DNA of 64,000 nucleotides from Clostridiales bacterium (GCA_017551625.1 JAFZLF010000052.1:1-64000); one strand, 5' to 3'; positions 1 to 9,427 are shown, counted from the first letter of the stretch. Program-made: numbers and translations. Notes: generated by a model not told the origin, from the sequence alone.

Positions 1-176
1 AAACAAACAACTGTGGTTATTGCCTCTTGCAAAACGTCAAAGCGTTAGGTCGGCAGACTAATCCACAGCGTCTGTGAGCATTATAAGGCCTTGAGGAGGG
101 TCTATAAAAACTACAAATCTAATAATACGAGGTCGGCACGATTTCAGCTAAAGCTCTTGCTTATTTCGGGGAGCGA

Positions 177-216
177 ATGCAAGAGGTCAGCGCTTTTTCG
201 CCTCAACCTCTTGCAT
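177..216. repeat. Inverted repeat, 11-bp arms
   Basis: ATGCAAGAGGT at 177-187 is matched by its exact reverse complement at 206-216, leaving an 18-nt loop. It lies about 30 bp beyond the stop of the minus-strand zinc-ribbon gene. No T-run follows the stem on the minus strand, so it is a hairpin or dyad site rather than a clear intrinsic terminator. The rest of bases 1-246 holds no gene I can support. Confidence 0.5.
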
Positions 217-246
217 CTGGATTATTCTTCGTTTTTCGTTAAGCAC

Positions 247-1662
247 TCAGATCCTGGTTCCGCACTCCTGGCAGAATGCGCCTGTCGGGGGGAGCGGTTT
301 TCCGCAGTTCATGCAGAACTTCGGGCGCGCCGCCATTTGCGGAGCCGCTGCCTGAGCAGGAGCTGCCGGAGCCGAGGCTTGTGGAGCAGCGCTCGCCGCG
401 CCGGCGTCTGCACCTTCCCACAGTTCCTTCGGATAGCCGGTGTTCTTAAGGAAGTTCACCGCATTTACCTCAGAGCCATCCGGATATTTCGGTCCGAACA
501 TCTTTTTTGCCTTCTCTGCCTCGATGGCCGCGCCCTGAAGAGGTGTCAGACCCTGGGCCTTCCAGTTCGCGAGCTGCTGCTGACGGGCCGCTTCCATCGC
601 CGCCTGCATCTGCGCCGCCATCTTCGCAGGATCACTGGCCAGTTCCATCTGCTTCGATTTGCTATCTAGCTTCATCTTTTCCTTGCCGTCCATCGTGATA
701 CTACCGATCGTGATCTCGAGTACATTATCGCCGGAATCGCGAAGTGCCTCAGCCGCCTTCTGCGCGATCTCATCGGCCTTGCTTCCGAGATCGAGCACCG
801 GAACATCGCGCAGATTCATCAGCTGCATATTGATATTCATCACGACCATGTCCGCCATCATCAGAAGTTTCTTCTCATAGTAATCCGGCTCGAACTTGGT
901 CATATCGACCGTGTAGGTACCGCTCATATCGATCTTACAGGTCATTTTTGTCTTCGCGTCACGCATCGCCAGTGTCGCGGTTCCACCTACCGAAGAAAAA
1001 GCGGCGGTGATCCGGTCGACCTTCGTCGTCGGAAGAGGACCCACCGGGGCAAGTGCTTTTTCAAAGATAACAAAGGGCTTGTCATACTGCTCGGCACCGC
1101 CGAGCTGGCTCGCCATTTTTGCTTCTTCGGCCTTCTCCCGCTCTGCTCTCGCCTGCTGCTTCGCGGCCTTAGAAGCATCGCTTTCTCTAAAAGAAATGCG
1201 CGAGATGTCTGTTCTGACCTGCAGTCCCAGCGCCTCGAGCTTCGGGAAAAGCACTGGAGCGAATTCCTTGTCGCGCATCATGATCGAGGTCGCGCCGAGC
1301 ATCGTGCCCTTCGCCTGCTCCTCTTCCTTGATCTTCAGGATGAAGGCCTTCGCCTCCGGAACCACGGTCTGGTAGATCTTTCCCATCACTTCCTGCTCCG
1401 TGCGAAAGGGAGCGCCCTCGACGGGGATAACGTTGATGACGCCGTTCGGGACGATCGTCTCCTTTCCCATCATTGACTCGAGTTCCACACCGACTTCTGT
1501 CTTTATCTGGATCGAGATCGTCTTGCCGGGCGTGATCGGCGTGCCCTGCGGCTGTGACATCGGCTGCTGCATCGGCGCACCCTGAGGAGCCTGCTGCGGC
1601 ATTCCCTGATACCCTGCTTGTCCCTGCGGATTATTCCCATTTCCTGCATCCCAAAAGCCCAT
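247..1662 (-). CDS. Zinc-ribbon domain protein, unknown function
   Basis: A 471-aa protein. The start MGFWDAGNG is chosen because AGGTG lies 7 nt upstream; the open frame runs further 5' but would overlap the preceding gene. The N-terminal ~45 residues are rich in Gln, Pro and Gly. The middle (~50-400) is a soluble mixed region with a Lys/Glu/Ala-rich helix near 185-205. An Ala/Pro linker then leads to a C-terminal zinc ribbon with paired CxxC motifs (CMNCGKP and CQECGTR). The same layout, a body plus Ala/Pro linker plus terminal zinc ribbon, occurs in two other proteins of the window (SNF2 helicase and SPFH protein). It lies 43 bp after the CPBP protease gene and is probably cotranscribed. 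I do not recognise the body; a zinc-dependent scaffold or regulator is only a guess. Confidence 0.75.
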   Translation of the reverse strand: MGFWDAGNGNNPQGQAGYQGMPQQAPQGAPMQQPMSQPQGTPITPGKTISIQIKTEVGVELESMMGKETIVPNGVINVIPVEGAPFRTEQEVMGKIYQTVVPEAKAFILKIKEEEQAKGTMLGATSIMMRDKEFAPVLFPKLEALGLQVRTDISRISFRESDASKAAKQQARAEREKAEEAKMASQLGGAEQYDKPFVIFEKALAPVGPLPTTKVDRITAAFSSVGGTATLAMRDAKTKMTCKIDMSGTYTVDMTKFEPDYYEKKLLMMADMVVMNINMQLMNLRDVPVLDLGSKADEIAQKAAEALRDSGDNVLEITIGSITMDGKEKMKLDSKSKQMELASDPAKMAAQMQAAMEAARQQQLANWKAQGLTPLQGAAIEAEKAKKMFGPKYPDGSEVNAVNFLKNTGYPKELWEGADAGAASAAPQASAPAAPAQAAAPQMAARPKFCMNCGKPLPPTGAFCQECGTRI

Positions 1663-1705
1663 TTTTGTCACCTCGTTTTCCTTAGATTCACATAGAAATA
1701 TTATA

Positions 1706-3085
1706 TCAGACTTCAGGCACATGCGCGGCACACCACGCCTCGAAATCCTGTTGTTTACCATAGCTCTCGAAGTAGAATTCCTGGAACTCCGATTTGTCAC
1801 CGGTGCTGTAAAAATACAGGAACGGACCGTCATCTCCGGCATCCGCGCTCTCGCTTCTCCGCATGACCTTGCCGCCCGCAATAAAAGCCCACACCTCGTC
1901 GTATTCCGCAGGCGTCAGCTCGACCGTGCCGGAGACCGTGATGTCCGCTTCCTCCAGCGGCCAGTGATCGCCCTCTCTTGTCTCGTGATAGAGAAAACCT
2001 TTCCCGTCCTCGACGAAGATCCGGTAGCGCTGGAACTCCGGCGGGTTCGTCGACGATGCGCGCGTGAAATAAAAATCAGAGAATTCTTCCCGTGGGATAT
2101 CTTTTCCCACTTCATATTCATAGGCCATGATACTCACCTCCGGTTTCTTTTCTTTACTCTCCGCACTAGTCGTGACGCTCGCGAACGCCCCGTTCATCAC
2201 CGATACCGTCATGATCCCGAATCCCCCGAAGAACATGATCGCCGAGACCCCGCCCGCGATGGCGAAACGGTAGGCCTTGTGATGCTCACGGTCGATGAGC
2301 ATCATGCCGGTCACGAGAAGAACAGGCGCGGCAAACGCGAGAAACATATACGCCCCGAGCATCGAAAGCCCGTTGATTTCCATAAGCTGCGACGAGGCCT
2401 CCGCCGTACTGGTTCTCGAAAAAAGTGAAGCCAGATAACTCAGCGCGACCGAAGAGAAATTGTTGATGAAATGCAGCAGCATCGACAGAAGAATGTTGTT
2501 TTTCTTGACGACCAGATACGTCATGACCGCGCCCCCGACAGCCGTACTCAGGAAGCGGAGCGGCGACCAGTGCATGATCCCGAAAAAGACGCCCATGATG
2601 AGAACGATGACCCAGTCTTTCTTGATGGACCGGAAATGCGACAGCACGCAGCCGCGTTCCATCGCCTCCTCGCAGACTGCCGGCAGCAGCGCTACAACGA
2701 GCACCATCTCAATGAAATTCATCTTGCCGAAGAGGAAATCCGACAGTCCCACCACCTCGGCACGATACGACTTCGGGAGGATCGAAAGCGAGATCCCGAC
2801 GCCCACCATGGCGAAGAGAAACGCAGCCGCCGCGAGGATCACGACGCCGAAGAAATCGCTGACCGTGATTTTCTTAACAGGAAACATCTCGCGAAGTTTC
2901 ACACCGCGGATGAGGCAGTATAGCACCGCGACGACGAGAAACATCAGCTCCGACGCGATGAGCCCCGGGATGCCGTACGTTCTCTGCATCCACGCCCCCG
3001 CCGTCAGAAAGAGCGCCAGAAAACCCGCCTGCACGATAAATCCCATCCACGGACGGAGTTTCTTCTGATTAGATAACTGTTCCAT
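1706..3085 (-). CDS. CPBP-family intramembrane metalloprotease
   Basis: A 459-aa protein. The first ~290 residues are polytopic. They carry the CPBP/CAAX (Abi) signature: E139-E140 and R144 in CEEAMERG, H172 in MHWSP, and H205 with N208 in LLHFINN. All expected catalytic residues are present. In this family these residues form an intramembrane glutamate-type protease active site. After the last membrane segment (~250-295) comes a soluble domain of about 165 residues, mostly predicted strands, that ordinary CPBP proteins lack. AGAGGTAG precedes the ATG. The zinc-ribbon gene follows 43 bp downstream in the same direction. The substrate is unknown; the family includes bacteriocin self-immunity and prenyl-protein-type proteases. 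Confidence 0.85.
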   Translation of the reverse strand: MEQLSNQKKLRPWMGFIVQAGFLALFLTAGAWMQRTYGIPGLIASELMFLVVAVLYCLIRGVKLREMFPVKKITVSDFFGVVILAAAAFLFAMVGVGISLSILPKSYRAEVVGLSDFLFGKMNFIEMVLVVALLPAVCEEAMERGCVLSHFRSIKKDWVIVLIMGVFFGIMHWSPLRFLSTAVGGAVMTYLVVKKNNILLSMLLHFINNFSSVALSYLASLFSRTSTAEASSQLMEINGLSMLGAYMFLAFAAPVLLVTGMMLIDREHHKAYRFAIAGGVSAIMFFGGFGIMTVSVMNGAFASVTTSAESKEKKPEVSIMAYEYEVGKDIPREEFSDFYFTRASSTNPPEFQRYRIFVEDGKGFLYHETREGDHWPLEEADITVSGTVELTPAEYDEVWAFIAGGKVMRRSESADAGDDGPFLYFYSTGDKSEFQEFYFESYGKQQDFEAWCAAHVPEV

Positions 3086-3258
3086 TCAACTACCTCTTCA
3101 TGCACCAGGATCACTGTTCCCGCGTGCCTGATTCTTATCTGCTCGAAATGCACTGTTTTCCAATACTATTCTTCTCGCTTCGGTCTTCGTTTCTTCACAC
3201 GGCTGTCCGTTTTTCTATGCTAAAATAGTAACACATTCACGTGGAATAAGGAGCAAAC

Positions 3259-4164
3259 ATGCACACGACAATCAAGACAGTGAAAACATCCGAATTTGAG
3301 ATGGACTATTTCCATTTTGGAAACGGCCCGAGAACCGCGGTCATCCTTCCCGGGATCAGCGTCAAGTCCGTGATGGATTCGGCCGATGCCGTGGTCAAGC
3401 AGTATGCCATCTGGGAGGAAGAATTCACGACCTATCTTTTCGACCGCAGAAAGGACCTTCCCGATCACTACACCATCGCCGACATGGCGCGCGATACCGC
3501 CGCCGCCATGCGGGAACTCGGACTTTCCAACGTCTGCCTTTTCGGTGCTTCACAGGGCGGCATGATCGCCCTCGCGCTCACGATCGATAACCCGGATCTT
3601 GTCGGAAAGCTCGCACTCGGTTCCACCACCGCCCGCGTCACATCAGCCCCTACTTCAGAAAACCACGACGAGACTCCCGGAAGCCTTCCCGCGGATAACA
3701 CGGACACTATAGGATACTTCGATGTTCCCGAGAACAGCGACGAGACTTCCGATGCAGCCGGCAGCATAAGTAGCTGGGTCGATCTGGCCCGCTCCGGTGA
3801 CGCGCGGGCGCTCTACCGCGAATTCGGAAAACGCATCTACCCGCAAGCGCTTTTCGAGCAGTATAAAGACGTCCTCGAAGGGCTCGGAAATTTCGTGACG
3901 AAAGAAGACCTGGATCGTTTCATCACGATCGCCGAAGGCACGGACGGCTTCGACGTCTCCGCCTCCCTCGTCAAAATCACTTGTCCCGTTTTGATTCTCG
4001 GTTCAAATGACGATGAGGTAATCCCTCCGGCATGCTCTTTCGAGCTGAAAGAAGGTCTCACCTCATCTTCTGATTGCAAACTCTATATGTATGATGGCTG
4101 CGGCCACGCGGCCTTTGACACCGCGCCCGATTACCAGAAACGTCTCCTCGATTTCTTCAGATAA
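3259..4164 (+). CDS. Alpha/beta hydrolase
   Basis: A 301-aa cytoplasmic protein with no signal peptide. The nucleophile elbow is GASQG with Ser98, the acid is Asp251/252 in GSNDDE, and the catalytic His283 lies in CGHAAF, so the triad is complete. An acidic, Ser/Thr/Asp-rich insert of about 40 residues (~130-170) lies where the lid sits. AAGGAG stands 7 nt before the ATG. It is divergent from the CPBP gene and followed by a separate promoter for the SPFH gene, so it is probably monocistronic. Substrate class (esterase, peptidase or other) cannot be told from sequence alone. Confidence 0.85.
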   Translation: MHTTIKTVKTSEFEMDYFHFGNGPRTAVILPGISVKSVMDSADAVVKQYAIWEEEFTTYLFDRRKDLPDHYTIADMARDTAAAMRELGLSNVCLFGASQGGMIALALTIDNPDLVGKLALGSTTARVTSAPTSENHDETPGSLPADNTDTIGYFDVPENSDETSDAAGSISSWVDLARSGDARALYREFGKRIYPQALFEQYKDVLEGLGNFVTKEDLDRFITIAEGTDGFDVSASLVKITCPVLILGSNDDEVIPPACSFELKEGLTSSSDCKLYMYDGCGHAAFDTAPDYQKRLLDFFR

Positions 4165-4213
4165 TTCTGTCACATCACAACACTCGCTTTTGTCACTCCC
4201 CGTTCCGGATATC

Positions 4214-4242
4214 TTGACAGGGAGCTGTTCGCATGCTATTAT
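4214..4242 (+). promoter_or_regulatory. SigmaA-type promoter of the SPFH operon
   Basis: A perfect -35 TTGACA (4214-4219), a 17-bp spacer and -10 TATTAT (4237-4242), about 80 bp before the SPFH start codon. Confidence 0.8.
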
Positions 4243-4251
4243 GATTCATGA

Positions 4252-4270
4252 TGATATCATTTCGATATCA
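4252..4270. promoter_or_regulatory. Palindrome at the transcription start: candidate operator
   Basis: TGATATC and its exact complement GATATCA are separated by 5 bp. The site starts about 10 bp after the -10 box, so it covers the expected transcription start of the SPFH operon. The small ribbon-helix-helix protein encoded at the end of the operon is a possible ligand (inference). Confidence 0.55.
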
Positions 4271-4324
4271 CATCAACATCACATGAGGGCAGTTGCCCAT
4301 GACAAGAAAGAAAAGGTGAATCTT

Positions 4325-5380
4325 ATGAAAGACACAAACATCACGGAGAAAGTCCTGAAAGGACGTAAGATCGGAGGCCTGGTCCTCTTCCTGTACATCG
4401 TTCTGACCTGCGCGTCGATCGCAGGCATCATCTACACAGCTGTGAATGCCGTCGAGGATAACCCGGATCCGCTCTGGCTCTTCATCCTCTGCATCGTATT
4501 CCTCTGCGTCGGCTGGTTCCCGCTCTGCGGTCTTAAAGTCCTGAAGCCGAACGAAGCCCTCGTGCTGACTCTTTTTGGCAAATATATCGGCACCCTGAAG
4601 GGCGACGGATTCTTCTGGGTAAACCCCTTCTGCACTGCATTTAACCCGGCTGCAAACACCCACCTCGGACAGAGCGGCGACGTATCCCAGAAGGGTACTT
4701 CCATCCTGGCTGCGGCCGCCGCGGCAAGCGCCGGAACCGCCACGGCTGCGACCGCAGATATGGTCTCCAGAAAGATCTCCCTGAAGGTCATGACGCTTTC
4801 GAACAGCAAGCAGAAAGTCAACGATGTCCTCGGTAATCCGGTCGAGATCGCAGTCGCCGTCATGTGGAAGGTCTCCGACACCGCGAAGGCTGTTTTCAAC
4901 GTAGATAACTTCAAGGAGTACCTGTCTCTGCAGTGCGACACCGCTGTGCGAAATGTCGTGAAGATCTATCCTTACGATGTGACCGATAACGTCGACACCA
5001 CAGGCGACGGCGAGGCTGATGACGGTTCCCTCAGAGGTTCCACCGAGGTCGTCGCGAACCGTATCAAAGAAGAGATCCAGAGCAAGGTCTCCGATGCCGG
5101 CCTTGAGATCGTCGATGCACGTATCACCTACCTGGCCTATGCGCCGGAGATCGCCGCGGCGATGCTGCAGCGCCAGCAGGCTTCCGCGATCGTAGACGCG
5201 AGAAAGCTCATCGTGGACGGCGCGGTCGGCATGGTCGAGATGGCTCTCGAGAGATTGTCCGAGAAGAACACTGTCGAGCTGGATGAGGAGCGCAAGGCGG
5301 CAATGGTTTCCAATCTCCTGGTCGTACTGTGCGGCAATAAGGAAGCGCAGCCGGTCGTAAACTCCGGCAGCCTCTACTGA
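4325..5380 (+). CDS. SPFH/band-7 domain membrane protein
   Basis: A 351-aa protein. The start MKDTNITEK is chosen for AAAGGTG 8 nt upstream; upstream in-frame ATGs have no ribosome binding site. Two hydrophobic segments (~16-38 and ~48-68) precede a band-7 domain: [18 protein letters not shown], then a WVNPF-type turn, then the YPYDVTDN...[11 protein letters not shown]...GLEIVDARI core, ending in a helix with [13 protein letters not shown]. This is the stomatin/flotillin/HflK-like order. An Ala/Thr-rich stretch ([16 protein letters not shown]) interrupts the early part of the domain. Band-7 proteins oligomerise as membrane scaffolds. The C-terminus lacks a protease or channel domain. The ribbon-helix-helix gene follows after 24 bp, forming a two-gene operon. 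Confidence 0.9.
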   Translation: MKDTNITEKVLKGRKIGGLVLFLYIVLTCASIAGIIYTAVNAVEDNPDPLWLFILCIVFLCVGWFPLCGLKVLKPNEALVLTLFGKYIGTLKGDGFFWVNPFCTAFNPAANTHLGQSGDVSQKGTSILAAAAAASAGTATAATADMVSRKISLKVMTLSNSKQKVNDVLGNPVEIAVAVMWKVSDTAKAVFNVDNFKEYLSLQCDTAVRNVVKIYPYDVTDNVDTTGDGEADDGSLRGSTEVVANRIKEEIQSKVSDAGLEIVDARITYLAYAPEIAAAMLQRQQASAIVDARKLIVDGAVGMVEMALERLSEKNTVELDEERKAAMVSNLLVVLCGNKEAQPVVNSGSLY

Positions 5381-5404
5381 TCCTGCCAGAAAGGAGCCGC
5401 GAAA

Positions 5405-5602
5405 ATGGCTGAAAAGAAACAAGTCCCGCTGCGGCTCTCCGCGAAGCTCTACGACGCCATCGCCGCGTGGGCCGAGGACGACTTCCGTTCCGTCAACGGA
5501 CAGATCGAATACCTGCTGACCGAGTGTGTCAGACAGCGGAAGAAAAACGGCAAATACGTGTCCGACGAGCTGGACAAGCCGCTCGATCTGGACATCAAGT
5601 AA
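5405..5602 (+). CDS. Arc-like ribbon-helix-helix DNA-binding protein
   Basis: A 65-aa protein with AAAGGAG before the ATG. Residues ~6-48 fit an Arc/MetJ ribbon-helix-helix: a strand [10 protein letters not shown], helix [11 protein letters not shown], turn [11 protein letters not shown], then a basic tail. Such proteins bind DNA as dimers and often autoregulate. It is cotranscribed with the SPFH gene, suggesting it represses this operon through the palindrome at 4252-4270. It could instead be an orphan antitoxin, but no toxin is adjacent. A hairpin terminator follows. Confidence 0.75.
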   Translation: MAEKKQVPLRLSAKLYDAIAAWAEDDFRSVNGQIEYLLTECVRQRKKNGKYVSDELDKPLDLDIK

Positions 5603-5631
5603 GATTCTAATCCAATCGGAAGATTGAAAAT

Positions 5632-5660
5632 GCGGTGATGGGCATCTCGCTCATCACCGC
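5632..5660. terminator. Bidirectional rho-independent terminator
   Basis: A 9-bp stem, GCGGTGATG paired with CATCACCGC, with an 11-nt loop. On the plus strand it is followed by TCTTCAGTTCTTTTT, and on the minus strand by ATTTTC. It lies between the convergent RHH gene and the surface protein gene. Confidence 0.8.
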
Positions 5661-5742
5661 TCTTCAGTTCTTTTTCCTATTCTCAGCGATGGACTCTTAA
5701 AGTGTGATCGCCTGTTTTCTTTTCGCAGATTCGTTTTCCCGT

Positions 5743-8328
5743 TTATACACGTCTTACGAGATACTTGAGATCGTCGTATTCCGTGGTCGTTCTTCTCTTC
5801 TTTCCTGCAAGAAGCACAACCGCAGCAGCGATTCCGATCACGATGAACATGACTCCCGGAATGATCATTGTTGCTCCGACATCACCGGTCTTCGCGCCCT
5901 TCTTGCTTCCGGAATTATTCTTGTTGTTTGTGTTCCCGTTCGCATTTGTGTTTGTGGTCGTATTCCCGTTTGTATTTCCGGCAGTGGTCGTATTATCGTT
6001 TCCATTTGTAGTGGTCGTCTGATTTCCGGTCGTTGTTGTCGTGTTCGCTCCGACTGTGTTTCCGTTTGTATTACCGGAAGTGTTGCCGTCAGTGGTCGTG
6101 GTGCTGCCACTATCGGTCGTGGAACTTCCGCCATCTGTGGTGGTAGTTCCGCCGTCAGTCGTTGTTGTGCCGCCGTCTGTTGTGGCCGTGCTGCCATCAG
6201 TCGTTGTCGTGCCACCATCCGTCGTGGTAGTTCCGCCGTCCGTCGTTGTCGTACCGCCGTCTGTTGTTGTCGTGCCGCCATCCGTGGTGGTAGTATCACC
6301 TTCTGTCGTATCCTTACTCTTCTCCACAGTCGTAATCGACGTCAGTGCTTTTCCATCGGAGAAAGTGACCTCGATCTCGTGAGATCCCACGGAGAGCGCT
6401 TCCAGCGTCGCGGCCTTGATCGTGACGATCGTACTTCCGGCCTTGGCATCGTAATCCGTGCCGGAAGTCAGTTCCACGCCATCGACCGAGACGCTCTTAA
6501 ATCTGTTGAAGCATTTCTCAGCATCGTCCTCGCTTCTCTTTACCGTGAGTTCAAAGTCCTTGCCGCTTCCCTGTGTCCAGGAACCGTCTGCTCCAGAAAC
6601 GACCGTGTATTCACCCGGATTCTGGTCTTTCGTCGCAAAGCGGAGCTTGACATCTTCAGCAGGCATGCCCTCATTGCTCGTGCCGTAGTACGTGCCCGAA
6701 TAATCAACATATCCCGTGTAGGTGTGTGCCAGTGTCATATTGTTAATAGAGCCGAGTACTGTTCCATCCTTGGCACTGATGATCTCTACTTTCATATCGG
6801 TCAGGTCGTATCCATCCAGGATAGAGACCTCTAAAAAGAGATTCTCCCCGGCGTCAAAGTGGACATCTCCATCGTCCTTTTTGATACCACGTTCCTGAGC
6901 ACAGCACCCCTTACATCCGTTATCACCTGTATCTTCCCAGCCGACGATCCAGTACTTATAACCGGCAATAAGCGTCGCATCTGCTGTTGCAGTAAACTTG
7001 GCGTAGCCCGGCGTCCATCCGCCGGAGCAATACTCGTAGGTACCCATCTCGACCCATGTCCAACCATCGAAATGCTTTCCTTCCGGCTCTGTCCATCCGG
7101 AAGGCATGACCGTATAGTATACCTCCGAACCGTAGTCTACCTTCTCTACGATATCGTCGCCCGTACCGTCTCCGGCCTTCCATGTCACGGTAACTTTTTT
7201 CGGGACGATATACGCATAGTTCACGTCTGCGCCATCCTTTGTGACGATCTTTTTCTTGTTGGCATCAAGTTTTCCATCCTCCGGATCCTTGATCATCAGT
7301 TCATCACTAAGATCGATCTTTGCGATATCCGAATCTATGCCGATCAAAGCATAGGTGCCTCCCGATTGAAGGGATACGTATTTTATCCCGCTTCCGAATT
7401 TGATATTACCCTCGGTAGAAATGGCATTTCCCGCTTCATTTTTGACATCGATCGATCCACCTGAAAACTTAACATTTCCTTTGACCGAGATTCCACCTGT
7501 TCCGACGCTCAGCACCCCATTCTTCACGACCAGATCACCATTAGCATCATTCGTTTCGATTCCGTATTCTTTTCCCGAAGCGTTTAACCCACCACCGGAA
7601 ATCTCCAGACCCTGTTTGGCAAGAACACCGTCGCAACTACTATCCGCATCCGCAGATTTCGCCGTGACAACACCGCCTGAAATATTGAGTGTCTCTGTAA
7701 AAATACCGTACGTATATCCCTCTGCCGTTACCGTTCCTCCGGAAATGGTGATAGAATCTCCCATAATACCGATACTTTCTCCGACAGGTTTATCCAAATT
7801 CGGAGTAATACTGATCACTCCGCCGTTGATGGTCAACTTCGGTATAGCTAAACCATTTAATTCTTCGTTTTTGTTCGAACTCTCTGGCATATCAATATCG
7901 AGAGAACCGACACCTCCGATAGTACATTGATAATCGGGAGAACCATTTTTTATACCGTACCAAAATTTATTTTCGTCATCACTGCCGGTTCTTTCGGAGA
8001 TCTTATTTTCTCCCACCAGAGCGATCTTGAGGCCGTCAATTCCATCGAAGTATATACCTGCCATTCTTTTGTCGCTGAATGCTTCAAGACTTGCTCCTTT
8101 GATTTCCGCGTTTTCGAGAGTCAGCGTATTCAACTCCGGGTCATACTTGACCGAACCTGTGCCGTCACCGAGGACGTCGGTTTTGTTGTCATCATCGACC
8201 TGTATCCCCTGGACCCAGATATTATACTTCTCCGGGTCTGCACGGACGAACGATGTGGCCGGAAGTACGCCGAGCATCATGGCTCCGGCGACCAGCATTC
8301 CCAGAAATCTCCGATGTGTTCTTTTCAT
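5743..8328 (-). CDS. Secreted Thr-rich cell-surface protein, membrane-anchored
   Basis: An 861-aa protein with a signal peptide (basic MKRTHRRF, hydrophobic core, probable cleavage near VRA-DPEK). Residues ~35-370 are a beta-rich region with repeated ISGG/SGG turns typical of a beta-helix or carbohydrate-binding-type surface domain. Residues ~380-480 hold a motif like an InlB/Listeria-Bacteroides repeat (WKAGDGTGDDIVEKVDYGSEV). A further Ig-like stretch follows to ~680. Next come about ten TTTTDGG-type repeats, then an Asn/Thr/Gly-rich linker, and finally KTGD, one membrane helix and KKRR. There is no canonical LPxTG, so sortase anchoring is uncertain; plain membrane anchoring is equally possible. 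It likely projects through the cell wall. The T/D/G repeat DNA is prone to copy-number change. Confidence 0.8.
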   Translation of the reverse strand: MKRTHRRFLGMLVAGAMMLGVLPATSFVRADPEKYNIWVQGIQVDDDNKTDVLGDGTGSVKYDPELNTLTLENAEIKGASLEAFSDKRMAGIYFDGIDGLKIALVGENKISERTGSDDENKFWYGIKNGSPDYQCTIGGVGSLDIDMPESSNKNEELNGLAIPKLTINGGVISITPNLDKPVGESIGIMGDSITISGGTVTAEGYTYGIFTETLNISGGVVTAKSADADSSCDGVLAKQGLEISGGGLNASGKEYGIETNDANGDLVVKNGVLSVGTGGISVKGNVKFSGGSIDVKNEAGNAISTEGNIKFGSGIKYVSLQSGGTYALIGIDSDIAKIDLSDELMIKDPEDGKLDANKKKIVTKDGADVNYAYIVPKKVTVTWKAGDGTGDDIVEKVDYGSEVYYTVMPSGWTEPEGKHFDGWTWVEMGTYEYCSGGWTPGYAKFTATADATLIAGYKYWIVGWEDTGDNGCKGCCAQERGIKKDDGDVHFDAGENLFLEVSILDGYDLTDMKVEIISAKDGTVLGSINNMTLAHTYTGYVDYSGTYYGTSNEGMPAEDVKLRFATKDQNPGEYTVVSGADGSWTQGSGKDFELTVKRSEDDAEKCFNRFKSVSVDGVELTSGTDYDAKAGSTIVTIKAATLEALSVGSHEIEVTFSDGKALTSITTVEKSKDTTEGDTTTTDGGTTTTDGGTTTTDGGTTTTDGGTTTTDGSTATTDGGTTTTDGGTTTTDGGSSTTDSGSTTTTDGNTSGNTNGNTVGANTTTTTGNQTTTTNGNDNTTTAGNTNGNTTTNTNANGNTNNKNNSGSKKGAKTGDVGATMIIPGVMFIVIGIAAAVVLLAGKKRRTTTEYDDLKYLVRRV

Positions 8329-8400
8329 TTTTCGTTTTCCTCCTTATTTCACCCTTACTTGTTCTGCACTTCGACTTTTCTTATATATCTCTTCGCGTTT

Positions 8401-9060
8401 TCACTCTTCATGCAAACGCTCTTCATCACTGACCACGAGCCCGAGAAGTTTCGCATGTGAAGCAATCTCGAGCCGGCTCTCAAATCCCGTCTTTTCCATG
8501 ATGTTCTGGATATGTCTCTTGACCGTGTTGACAGAGATCGACAGTTTCTCGGCGATCTCTTCATTCGTCATGCTCGCCGTCAGTTCGCGGAGGATCTCCA
8601 GTTCCCTCTCCGTAAGATCGGCCCGGGTGACTCTGCCAAAAGGCACTTTCGGCGATTCTTCCGGATACACCGACTCGCCGCTCATCGTTCTGTCCATGAT
8701 CTCGAGAAGGCCGTGCTCATCGTACTCCTTGTACCAGAAGCTCTCGATCCCTGCGGCCTTTGCTTTCTCTTCCCAGCTCGTTTCCGAGGTCGACGTCGTC
8801 AGGATGATCTTGATCTGCGGGTGATCTTTCTTGATGATCTCGGCCGCGGATAATCCGTCGATGCCATCCTGCATCATGACGTCCATGATCAGAAGATCAA
8901 CATCGTGCTCTCCGACATAGTCGAGAGCGCTCCTCGCCGTCCGAAGTCCCGCCAGCAGCTCATAATTCGCGGCGGCGCGGACATACATCTCGAAGAACCC
9001 TCGAGAAATATTCTGGTCATCCACCACGACCACTCTTACCTTGGACAATCCTTCTGACAT
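8401..9060 (-). CDS. LuxR/NarL-family response regulator
   Basis: A 219-aa protein. The start MSEGLSK has AAGGA 9 nt upstream; an ATG 6 nt earlier is less well spaced. The receiver has the acidic pair D14-D15, phosphoacceptor D60 (LLIMDVMM), conserved Thr (LTTSTS) and Lys (WYKEY). The C-terminal helix-turn-helix runs from LTERELEIL to VKRHIQNIMEKTGF, the NarL type. It lies downstream of a histidine kinase and a 7TM protein on the same strand, separated from the kinase by the 50-bp repeat array. The surface-protein gene follows 72 bp further and is a plausible target or passenger. Confidence 0.9.
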   Translation of the reverse strand: MSEGLSKVRVVVVDDQNISRGFFEMYVRAAANYELLAGLRTARSALDYVGEHDVDLLIMDVMMQDGIDGLSAAEIIKKDHPQIKIILTTSTSETSWEEKAKAAGIESFWYKEYDEHGLLEIMDRTMSGESVYPEESPKVPFGRVTRADLTERELEILRELTASMTNEEIAEKLSISVNTVKRHIQNIMEKTGFESRLEIASHAKLLGLVVSDEERLHEE

Positions 9061-9227
9061 ACTCATTTTCCTTTTTCGTTTCCTGAGGCTGCATAAACTG
9101 AGGCCATACAAACCCACAAAAATATCTTACAATACTAAAGAAGTCTTGAGTATCACCTTTTTGTACCATTTTGAAAGAGTATGTCACACTTTAGTGTTGA
9201 TATCGATGATCGATCATCGCACGACCC

Positions 9228-9427
9228 AGTCTCCAAACTGTCTCTTTTCGAAGCAAAAGGAGACCCAAAGGAGACTGAGTCTCCAAACTGTCTCTTTTCG
9301 AAGCAAAAGGAGACCCAAAAGAGACTGAGTCTCCAAACTGTCTCTTTTCGAAGCAAAAGGAGACCCAAAAGAGACTGAGTCTCCAAACTGTCTCTTTTCG
9401 AAGCAAAAAGAGACCAAAAGGAGACTG
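9228..9427. repeat. 50-bp palindromic tandem array A (4 units)
   Basis: Four near-identical 50-bp units start at 9228, 9278, 9328 and 9378. Each begins AGTCTCC and ends GGAGACT, with an inner inverted pair GTCTCTTTT / AAAAGGAGAC, so each unit can fold into a nested hairpin. The array sits between the stop of the histidine kinase gene (9482) and the start of the LuxR regulator (9060). The rest of this 420-bp gap contains the regulator's upstream region, with no gene. Confidence 0.95.

Noticed and set aside
177..216. Terminator for the first minus-strand gene
   Set aside because: Hairpin is strong but no U-tract follows on the minus strand.
5765..6382. Plus-strand frames over the Thr-repeat tract (VVVPPSVVVV)
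   Set aside because: Antisense shadows of the minus-strand TTTTDGG repeats.
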